Shown here: positions 1-5,137 of the stretch, one piece after another
Layout: each line of letters starts with the position of its first letter
Numbering within the stretch: the first letter of the stretch is position 1
Source of the DNA: Thermoleophilia bacterium
GTDB taxonomy: Bacteria; Actinomycetota; Thermoleophilia; RBG-16-64-13
DNA length: 5,137 nucleotides
Direction of reading: 5' to 3'
Assembly: GCA_016929985.1 (NCBI GenBank)
Contig: JAFGIH010000462.1
Span: 1-5,137 of the forward strand
Translations under genes and position numbers: made by a program
Notes under the pieces: model-generated
The model's input: only the letters and a program-made list of their open reading frames with translations
What the model was told of the DNA's origin: nothing
Databases searched by the model: none

Positions 1-1
1 C

Positions 2-490
2 ACCGACGGACACGGCCGCACGGTCGACTTCAAGAACACCGTGGTCATCATGACCTCCAACATCGGCAGCGAGTTCATCCTCGACCCTGAGATCACCGAG
101 ATCGAGATGGACACCCGCGTCACCGAGCTCATGCAGGCCACGTTCAAGCCCGAGTTCCTCAACCGGGTGGACGAGGTCATCATCTTCCACCGTCTGAGCC
201 TGGAGCACATCAAGGGCATCGTCGACATCCAGCTGAAGCTGCTGCGCACGCGGCTCGCCGAGCGCGACATCACCCTGGAGGTCACCGACGCCGCCAAGGC
301 CTACCTGGCCCAGCAGGGGTACGACCCGGCCTACGGCGCCCGTCCGCTCAAGCGGCTCATCCAGAAGGAGATCCAGGACCAGGTGGCGCTGGCGCTCCTG
401 AAGGGCGACTTCCGCGATGGCGATACCGTGCGGGTGGACGAGCAGAACCTCGAATTGGTGTTCACGAAGACCGCCTCGGCCGGCGCGTAG
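2..490 (+). CDS. clpB: ATP-dependent disaggregase ClpB, C-terminal part (5' end outside window)
   Basis: Only the last 162 residues are visible; the frame is open to the left edge, so the gene starts upstream. Family members are usually about 850-870 residues, so this is roughly the last fifth: the end of the second AAA+ domain plus the C-terminal D2-small (ClpB_D2-small) domain. Visible marks are the [13 protein letters not shown] stretch typical of ClpB, the sensor-1 segment VVIMTSN (Asn at visible residue 20), the arginine finger in FLNRVDE (Arg55), and the sensor-2 GAR motif in YGARPLKR (Arg114). ClpB is a cytosolic hexamer that threads aggregated proteins through its pore with ATP, working with DnaK/DnaJ/GrpE. 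The tail ends in a short Ala/Gly-rich segment. The stop TAG at 488-490 lies inside a 10-bp tandem duplication. ClpC or ClpA are less likely because of the TVDFKNT and D2-small sequence. Its promoter is not in the window. Confidence 0.95.
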   Translation, partial: TDGHGRTVDFKNTVVIMTSNIGSEFILDPEITEIEMDTRVTELMQATFKPEFLNRVDEVIIFHRLSLEHIKGIVDIQLKLLRTRLAERDITLEVTDAAKAYLAQQGYDPAYGARPLKRLIQKEIQDQVALALLKGDFRDGDTVRVDEQNLELVFTKTASAGA

Positions 491-502
491 TCGCGCGTAG
501 TC
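483..502. repeat. Perfect 10-bp tandem duplication over the clpB stop codon
   Basis: GCGCGTAGTC occurs twice back to back, at 483-492 and 493-502. The first copy contains the clpB stop TAG (488-490). The second copy falls just outside the gene, so the duplication does not change the protein. It looks like a small slippage event with no evident function. Confidence 0.6.
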
Positions 503-612
503 ACTGCCGCCGGCACCGAGCCCGGCTGCTCACGAGGCGCTGCTCTGACGGCCCACGCCGGGACGCGGTCGAACGGCCGACTCACATCATCGTGACCTAC
601 TTCCCAGCGCAG

Positions 613-649
613 CTCTGGATTGTGCGCACAATGTGCGCACAATCCAGAG
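613..649. repeat. 37-bp nested palindrome: 17-bp perfect arms built on two 11-bp tandem repeats
   Basis: The arms CTCTGGATTGTGCGCAC (613-629) and its exact complement (633-649) are separated by only AAT. Pairing can extend to 611/651 through a G-T pair. Inside, TGTGCGCACAA is perfectly repeated at 621-631 and 632-642, and each copy contains the 10-bp palindrome TGTGCGCACA. The two palindrome centres are 11 bp apart, about one helical turn. It lies 122 bp after the clpB stop and 112 bp before the -10 box of the next gene. It could be a paired operator for a dimeric regulator, a REP-like intergenic palindrome, or a transcription end for clpB. The only T-run after the stem is TTT (650-652), which is poor for an intrinsic terminator. 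The site does not resemble CIRCE (HrcA), HAIR (HspR) or the Gram-positive LexA box. Confidence 0.8.
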
Positions 650-761
650 TTTCCGGAAGACATGACCGCACATGCGTCCATCGGGGACCTCGGCCGCCGC
701 AAGAGCCGGCTCCAGGTTCGGCGGCGCCGGCCGTCCGTCGCGTGTCCGGCGTCCGCTCCCG

Positions 762-767
762 TATACT
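762..767 (+). promoter_or_regulatory. -10 box of a probable leaderless promoter
   Basis: TATACT matches the TAnnnT pattern of bacterial -10 elements. Six bases (CTCTTC) separate it from the ATG at 774, so the expected transcription start is at or next to the A of the start codon. No Shine-Dalgarno sequence precedes the ATG. This is the arrangement of leaderless mRNAs common in Actinobacteria. No good -35 hexamer is seen about 17 bp upstream, where the sequence is CGCGTG; leaderless promoters often lack one. The box is inferred from sequence only. Confidence 0.55.
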
Positions 768-773
768 CTCTTC

Positions 774-2246
774 ATGAGCATCTCCGGGCGCCAACTCCAG
801 CGCAACCAGCTTATCGACCTGACGGTCACCGGCCTCGCCTTTGGCGGCAAGGGCATCGCCAGGCTGGGTGATCAGCCGGGCGACTTCGTGGTGTTCGTCA
901 CCGGCGCGGTGCCGGGCGACGTGGTACGCGCCCGGGTGATCAAGAACAAGAAACGCTACGCCGAGGCACAAGCCGAGCAGCTGCTGACCCCGTCCCCCGA
1001 CCGGCTCGCCGCTCGTTGCCCGTCGTTCGGGACCTGTGGCGGCTGTGCCTGGCAGACCCTCGACTACGGCGTGCAACTCGAATACAAGACCGGCCAGGTG
1101 AGGGAATCGCTCGAGCACCTCGGGGGATTGCGCGACTTCGAGCTCCGGCCCATCGTAGGCATGGCCGATCCGTGGCGCTACCGCAACCGCGCCGACTTCT
1201 CCATCGGGATGTCAGAGAACGGAGCCGTGATCGGGTTCCGGCCCCCGGGACGCTGGGACACTGTGCTGTCCTTCTCCGAATGCCATCTGCTGAATCGGTC
1301 TATCGAGAGCGTCCGCGGCACTGTGGAAGCGTGGCTGCGAGAGAACGGCCTCCCGGGGTGGGATCCACGGACCGGCACCGGGTATGCCCGGCACCTGCTG
1401 GTGCGGTCGGCCCAAGGAGGCAAGGAGGTGGTGCTGAGCCTCGTCACCGCGCCTGGCGGTCCCAGCGGCGTCGGCCCCCAAGCCGGTGGCCCCGGCGACC
1501 TGCCTGACGCCGCCGGCTTCGTCCAGCGTGTCCGTGCGGCGCACCCTGAGGTAGTGGGCATCGCCCACGCCGTCAACGGCGGCAAGGCCGAGATCAGCTC
1601 GGGGCTGGATTTCGCGGCACTGTGGGGCAGGCCTTATCTGCTGGAAAGAGTCGCGGGCGTCCTTGTGAACGTGTCCATCGACGCCTTCTTCCAGACCAAC
1701 ACGCTCATGGCTCACGCACTGTACGGGCTGGTGGCCCGCGAGGCGGGGTTGGCGGACGGCCCGGCAGGGTCCACCGCGCCCGTCATCTGGGACCTCTACT
1801 CGGGGGTCGGGTCTATCGGTCTCTCGCTGGCCGGACGGGCAGAGGCGGTGCTGGGCATCGAGACCGTGCCGGCCGCAGTGCGTGATGCGCGTCACAACGC
1901 CCGTCTCAACGCCATCACCAACACCCAGTTCGTGGAGGGTGACGTAGCCAAGGTGCTCCGCGAGGTGGCCGACGGCGAACGTAAGTTGCCCGAGGGCCTG
2001 GAGCGGCCGGACGTGATCGTGGTAGACCCGCCGCGGGCCGGACTCGCTAAGAAGGCCGTCTCTCGCGTCGGGGAGGTCGGGGCTCCCCGCATCGTCTACG
2101 TGTCGTGCAACCCGGCGACTCTGGCGCCCAACGCGGCCGACTTTGGCGTCTTCGGCTATCGCCTGCAGAGGGTCACCCCGGTCGACATGTTCCCCCACAC
2201 GCCACATGTCGAGGCGGTGGCGCTTCTTTCGCGAGAATCGGACTGA
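774..2246 (+). CDS. rlmD: 23S rRNA (uracil-5-)-methyltransferase, RlmD/RumA family with Fe-S cluster
   Basis: This 490-residue enzyme of the TrmA/RumA family uses SAM to methylate C5 of a uracil in 23S rRNA. Residues about 12-70 form an N-terminal TRAM RNA-binding domain. The [4Fe-4S] ligands are Cys82, Cys88 and Cys91 (CX5CX2C) plus probably Cys170 in FSECHLL, the pattern of E. coli RumA. FFQTNT (305-310) and the SAM loop DLYSGVGSIGL (340-350) follow, then VVDPPRAGL, the nucleophile Cys445 in YVSCNP and the general base Glu480 in PHVE. A Gly/Pro-rich insert (about 225-250) interrupts the middle domain. The ATG at 774 is preferred because it sits right after a -10 box and just before the TRAM domain; the open frame continues upstream to 672, but that part looks non-coding. 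The family is certain. Whether the target is U1939, U747 or both (as for RlmCD) cannot be told. The downstream membrane gene starts one base after the stop. Confidence 0.92.
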   Translation: MSISGRQLQRNQLIDLTVTGLAFGGKGIARLGDQPGDFVVFVTGAVPGDVVRARVIKNKKRYAEAQAEQLLTPSPDRLAARCPSFGTCGGCAWQTLDYGVQLEYKTGQVRESLEHLGGLRDFELRPIVGMADPWRYRNRADFSIGMSENGAVIGFRPPGRWDTVLSFSECHLLNRSIESVRGTVEAWLRENGLPGWDPRTGTGYARHLLVRSAQGGKEVVLSLVTAPGGPSGVGPQAGGPGDLPDAAGFVQRVRAAHPEVVGIAHAVNGGKAEISSGLDFAALWGRPYLLERVAGVLVNVSIDAFFQTNTLMAHALYGLVAREAGLADGPAGSTAPVIWDLYSGVGSIGLSLAGRAEAVLGIETVPAAVRDARHNARLNAITNTQFVEGDVAKVLREVADGERKLPEGLERPDVIVVDPPRAGLAKKAVSRVGEVGAPRIVYVSCNPATLAPNAADFGVFGYRLQRVTPVDMFPHTPHVEAVALLSRESD

Positions 2247-2247
2247 C

Positions 2248-3021
2248 GTGCTCTCGGCCAGACAACTTCAACTGATAGGCGCGGTATGCGTGCGCGTCAC
2301 CTTTCCCCGACTGCGCAGACTCTACTTCTTGCGCTACGCGCTGCGGCTTTGCGTGTTCGCGTTCGTGCTCGTGATGTACCTCGTGCGTCCGCGGAGCTTC
2401 GACGTACTGAGCGGCTGGGGCTTCTTGTACAGCTTCTCCTGGCTCCATGTGCTGTGGGTCATCTGGGCCATGGACACGGTCCGGAAGCTCATCCCGCAGA
2501 AAGGGCTCATGCCGCTTGGGTCACTGAAGCACTTCAAGAGCTTCTACAAGCCCTCCAAGGTTCGAAAAGGCGGGGAACAACTCGGGCGCTTTTTGAGGAA
2601 GAGCGGGCTCGATTCCCTGAAAGTGCTCATCGTGTGGATGTTCATGCTGGCCGTGGTCGCGGTCCTCTGGCACGTGGGGTTCTTGGAGGCGAAGGAGTTG
2701 CTCCTCTGCGCCGTGGCGCTGTACGTACTCGATCTGACGTGCGTCTTGTTCTGGTGCCCGTTTAGAGAACTGATCCTGAAGAACCGCTGTTGCCAGACCT
2801 GCCGGATATTCAACTGGGATCACTTGATGATCTTCTCGCCGCTGCTGTTCGTCCCCGGCTTCTTCTCCATAAGCCTGATCTGCATGGCCTTCATCGTGTT
2901 CTCGGTCTGGGAGCTGTCTTTCGTTCTTCACCCCGAGCGGTTTTCAGAAGAGACGAACGCGGCCCTGCGGTGCGACAACTGCACCGACCTACTGTGCGGC
3001 CGCGAGTACTGCGAGAGGTAA
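2248..3021 (+). CDS. Six-helix membrane protein with cytosolic cysteine clusters, unknown function
   Basis: This 257-residue integral membrane protein belongs to no family I can name. Predicted helices are about 30-47, 58-76, 125-143, 150-170, 193-209 and 211-228. Basic stretches at the N-terminus (RLRR), in the long loop 78-123 (FYKPSKVRKGG) and in loop 171-192 place both ends and these loops in the cytosol. All non-membrane cysteines then fall on the cytosolic side: Cys170 at the end of helix 4, CCxxC at 181-185, and Cys242, 245, 250 and 255 in the tail (CDNCTDLLC, EYC). These could bind zinc or an iron-sulfur cluster; that is inference. The GTG start lies one base after the rlmD stop, with GGA five bases upstream, implying translational coupling. 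The frame is open further upstream inside rlmD, and GTG at 2290 is another possible start. No catalytic motif is visible. Confidence 0.8.
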   Translation: MLSARQLQLIGAVCVRVTFPRLRRLYFLRYALRLCVFAFVLVMYLVRPRSFDVLSGWGFLYSFSWLHVLWVIWAMDTVRKLIPQKGLMPLGSLKHFKSFYKPSKVRKGGEQLGRFLRKSGLDSLKVLIVWMFMLAVVAVLWHVGFLEAKELLLCAVALYVLDLTCVLFWCPFRELILKNRCCQTCRIFNWDHLMIFSPLLFVPGFFSISLICMAFIVFSVWELSFVLHPERFSEETNAALRCDNCTDLLCGREYCER

Positions 3022-3030
3022 CGAGCGCCG

Positions 3031-3783
3031 CTAGTAGGGCGGCTCGTCGCGGAACCAGTCGCCCAAGTTGCGGAACGCCTTCCAGAACTCAGCCTTCGCC
3101 GCTTCGTCGTCGAGGGCTTCGTCGATGTCGGGCGTTACCAACGCTCTGCAGAAGGCCGTGAATTCTTGCAGGGCCCCAGGGTCCCAGGCGAGCTCCTTCA
3201 TCCCTTCGATACGCTCCCGGTTGACCACGTCCAGCGTCTCCTGGCCCATGATCACCACAAGGCGAGGCTGGGTGATCTGGAACTCCTCGAGCCAGTAGGC
3301 CGGGCAGTTCTTGTGCCCGTCGTCGACCTCCACGTCGTGGCACTTCACAAGGTTGGTCCCGTAGATGACAAGCGGGTTGACGCCCAACCGCTCCATGCTC
3401 TTGAGCACGGCCGTCCCCGAGCGTCCATAGAACGCTACCCCCTCGGTCACCTCAAGGTAACGGGGTGCATGCTTGAGCAGGAAGATGTCGGCCAGGGGAT
3501 GACCAGACCCGACGGTGGGAAGAAACTCCCCCCGTTTGCACTTGCGGCAATGGGCCACGCGATGGTTGAGATCGTTGCTTTCGGCGATCGCCCGCTCTTC
3601 AAGCTTTCGGTAGATCTCGTTGGCCTCGGTGAGAGGTGAAGAGTCTTTCACGATATCGCTTGGACCGGCTTCCGTGTCGTTTTCATGGCCGCTTCCCCGC
3701 AGAGGGTAGAGACTATATTGGCGGGCCGCTGGTGAATTCCTCCGGTCGCCGGCGCCGTGCCTCTGGGAGCGCTCCGACTGCAC
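3031..3783 (-). CDS. Divergent uracil-DNA glycosylase superfamily protein with Fe-S type cysteines
   Basis: The 250-residue product resembles family 4/5 uracil-DNA glycosylases. CxxC (Cys79, Cys82), then Cys148 in YGTNLVKC and Cys160 match the four [4Fe-4S] ligand positions. FYGRSGTAVLKSMERLG (118-134) and PRLVVIMGQETLDVV (173-187) match the conserved core. Catalytic motifs are changed: the GEAPG loop reads KHAPR (104-108), and the C-terminal segment that normally carries HPS reads VTPDI (216-220). It may therefore not remove uracil, or may act on another substrate. The GTG at 3783 follows the upstream PHP gene by one base with GAGGA as SD. However, the first 44 residues are hydrophilic and featureless, and GTG at 3651 (206 residues) is a serious alternative: its start overlaps the TGA of a 12-codon frame beginning at ATG 3686. 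The fold is fairly sure; function and start are not. Confidence 0.72.
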   Translation of the reverse strand: MQSERSQRHGAGDRRNSPAARQYSLYPLRGSGHENDTEAGPSDIVKDSSPLTEANEIYRKLEERAIAESNDLNHRVAHCRKCKRGEFLPTVGSGHPLADIFLLKHAPRYLEVTEGVAFYGRSGTAVLKSMERLGVNPLVIYGTNLVKCHDVEVDDGHKNCPAYWLEEFQITQPRLVVIMGQETLDVVNRERIEGMKELAWDPGALQEFTAFCRALVTPDIDEALDDEAAKAEFWKAFRNLGDWFRDEPPY

Positions 3784-3784
3784 C

Positions 3785-5137
3785 TCAGTCCTCGGGGAGC
3801 ACTCGGTCGAGGGTGGTCTGGAGTAGCTTCAGCGACTGCAGATAGAGCAGGTTCTTGCGCCTGGCGATGATGTCGGCCTCCCACAGGGCCGCCATGAAGC
3901 TCTGCGGATCGTTGAAACGGGGCATGCGGATCATGGCGGTGCCGAGCCCCTGCAGCACGTGTGAGTCACTGCCGGCGCCTGCCACGATGTTGTACTTGGC
4001 GGCGAAGCGTTCGGCGCTCAGGTTGAACGACGACAGCGCCACCTTGCCGTTGTAGATCTCGATGACGTCGATGCGGTGCAGGTTGTCCACCATGGCCCGG
4101 TACGAGGGTGTGGTGCGGAGCCCATCGAAGGGATGCGGCACGTACACGAGGCCGCCCTGCTCCTTGATGAGCGAGAGCGTCTCATCGAAGCTCAGCTTCG
4201 GCGGGACCCACTCTTTCAGGAAAAGCCCGATGACCTCGCCCTCAGCCGTCTTGACCTCTTCGGCGATGATGACGAACGGGTCGCCCTGAGCCAATTCGCG
4301 GGCGCGGAAGGCCCCTTCGATCTGGTCATGGTCTGCGATGGCGAGCGCCCCCAAGCCGATCTCGCGAGCAGTCTCGATGATCGACTCCACGGTGCTCGCG
4401 CAGTCCTTCGAGTAGTTCGAGTGGATGTGGAGGTCGGCGTTGATCCAGTCGGGCCGGGATGGGCCTTCGGCTGCCTGCCGTAGACGCCTACGGGGAGGCT
4501 CCTCACCGATGCCGCGCACGTGCATGGAGTAGCTCGCCGCCGGAGTCTTTGCGGCGACGCCGGGGCGCCCACTGGTCGCGGCCAGGGTCGTTTGGTAGAT
4601 GTCCTCCAAGCCGGCCGCCACGACCTTGAGGGAGTGAGGAGAAGCGTCCGCGGCGCCCGGCGTGCCCGCGCCAGTGCCGGGGGCCTCGCCTTCGGCACGG
4701 AGAATGTCGGTCACAGCCTCCGCCAGTGAGCGGGACTCTGTTGGTGTGAAGACGGCCGCCCTACCCCGCGAAGCCGGCCCGGCGCCGTCCGCGGCGCGCT
4801 CGGCGTCGCCCGGCGCCGAGCCCGTCGACCAATCGACGTAGTCGCGCACAGGCGGCAGATCCGGACCCAGCACCGGGCAGCCACACACGGAGGCTTCGGC
4901 CGCGGTCACGCACAGCCACTCACCCCCCAGGAAGGGGAGGATCGTCACGGTCGCCGCCTCGTAGAGCGGCGCCAGTTCTGCGGGCGAGTCGAAGTCGCTC
5001 AGGGTGATCTGCGACCTCAGCTTGCGAGGGACGCCCCGCGGCGCCCACTTCGCTGCCGAGGCGCGGTCGAAGGCGACGGCCACACGGTCGAGTTCCGTGG
5101 GGAACGAGGCCTGCAGCGATCTGATGAGGGCCCGGTA
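3785..5137 (-). CDS. Glycosyltransferase (GT4-like) C-terminal domain fused to PHP phosphoesterase domain, 5' end outside window
   Basis: The frame is open from the right edge, so this is a partial gene with 450 visible residues. Residues about 1-180 are the nucleotide-sugar-binding half of a GT-B glycosyltransferase: LYEAATVTILPF, then Glu73-x7-Glu81 (EWLCVTAAE) leading to CGCPVLGPDLPPVRDYV, the EX7E pattern of GT4-type enzymes, ending in GLEDIYQTTLA. An Ala/Gly/Pro/Arg-rich linker (about 185-230) leads to a full PHP domain, with metal-ligand candidates His237 and His239 (DLHIHSNYS), the ADHD motif (269-271), Glu293/294, His335 (PHPFD), and Asp391 and His393 (GSDSH). PHP domains hydrolyse phosphate esters with two or three metal ions. 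The chain has no internal stop, but ATG at 4525 could in principle start a separate PHP protein, though its SD is weak. Substrates of both halves are unknown. The UDG-like gene begins one base after the stop. Domain identities are firm; the real fusion is likely. Confidence 0.85.
   Translation of the reverse strand, partial: YRALIRSLQASFPTELDRVAVAFDRASAAKWAPRGVPRKLRSQITLSDFDSPAELAPLYEAATVTILPFLGGEWLCVTAAEASVCGCPVLGPDLPPVRDYVDWSTGSAPGDAERAADGAGPASRGRAAVFTPTESRSLAEAVTDILRAEGEAPGTGAGTPGAADASPHSLKVVAAGLEDIYQTTLAATSGRPGVAAKTPAASYSMHVRGIGEEPPRRRLRQAAEGPSRPDWINADLHIHSNYSKDCASTVESIIETAREIGLGALAIADHDQIEGAFRARELAQGDPFVIIAEEVKTAEGEVIGLFLKEWVPPKLSFDETLSLIKEQGGLVYVPHPFDGLRTTPSYRAMVDNLHRIDVIEIYNGKVALSSFNLSAERFAAKYNIVAGAGSDSHVLQGLGTAMIRMPRFNDPQSFMAALWEADIIARRKNLLYLQSLKLLQTTLDRVLPED

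Larger units (their letters stand above)
491..773. other. Intergenic region between clpB and the rRNA methyltransferase gene
   Basis: This 283-base stretch holds no convincing gene. Frames open through it give arginine-, proline- and alanine-rich translations with no recognisable domain. Its contents are the second copy of the 10-bp duplication, the nested palindrome at 613-649, an adjoining 8-bp palindrome TTCCGGAA (651-658), and a -10-like box at 762-767. No strong stem plus T-tract terminator for clpB is visible. No tRNA, riboswitch or other structured RNA was recognised. Confidence 0.6.

Noticed and set aside
613..652. Reading the palindrome as a standard rho-independent terminator of clpB
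   Set aside because: It starts 122 bp past the stop, is followed by only three T residues, and the internal phased repeats are not explained by a terminator. It is kept as a repeat, with this as an alternative.
672..773. 34-residue N-terminal extension of the methyltransferase from ATG 672
   Set aside because: Its translation is Arg/Ser/Gly-rich without homology, there is no SD, and it would overlap the -10 box that fits a start at 774.
1212..2207. Long minus-strand open frame (331 codons) opposite the methyltransferase gene
   Set aside because: It is fully antisense to a gene with clear catalytic motifs. The translation is rich in Arg, Gly, His and Val with no domain, as expected of a shadow frame in high-GC DNA.
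2286..2765. Plus-strand frame of 159 codons inside the membrane protein gene
   Set aside because: The translation is Arg/Ala/Leu-rich without motifs, while the overlapping frame gives clean transmembrane helices and cysteine motifs.
3021..3047. Hairpin between the two convergent genes (ACGA + GCCGC pairing with GCGGC + TCGT, 2-base bulge, 7-base loop)
   Set aside because: The stem is short and bulged with no T-tract in either direction, so a shared bidirectional terminator cannot be claimed.
3166..3639. Plus-strand frame of 157 codons opposite the UDG-like gene
   Set aside because: It is antisense to a gene with conserved cysteines and core motifs, and its own translation has no recognisable domain.
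1..5137. CRISPR array, insertion sequence, phage genes, tRNA or rRNA
   Set aside because: No spaced repeats, transposase or integrase motifs, or RNA-gene signatures were seen on either strand.

Overview
This is a high-GC bacterial window with densely packed chromosomal housekeeping genes. There is no sign of a mobile element, phage or CRISPR array. The GC-rich codon use, the GTG starts and an apparently leaderless rRNA methyltransferase gene suggest an actinobacterial-type organism. A coriobacterial relative is possible, but that is inference from style; no lineage marker is present.

Layout: the left half reads rightward. It opens with the last fifth of clpB, the protein disaggregase (2-490). 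A 283-base gap follows, holding a striking nested palindrome at 613-649 and a -10 box next to the following start codon. Then come an iron-sulfur RlmD/RumA-type 23S rRNA uracil-C5 methyltransferase (774-2246) and, one base after its stop, a six-helix membrane protein of unknown function with eight cysteines that all map to the predicted cytosolic side (2248-3021).

The right half reads leftward and meets the first half tail to tail with a 9-base gap. From the right edge inward it has a protein joining the end of a GT4-like glycosyltransferase to a complete PHP metal-dependent phosphoesterase domain (3785 to beyond 5137). One base after its stop is a divergent uracil-DNA-glycosylase-superfamily protein (3031-3783) that keeps its four cluster cysteines but has lost the usual catalytic motifs.

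Both gene pairs share the same compact junction, GGA-CTGA-N-GTG, in which an SD-like GGA, the upstream stop and the downstream GTG start sit within 11 bases. This suggests translational coupling in both operons. No single pathway joins all five genes. The less ordinary points are the glycosyltransferase-PHP fusion, the altered UDG-fold protein, the cysteine-rich membrane protein and the 37-bp nested palindrome.
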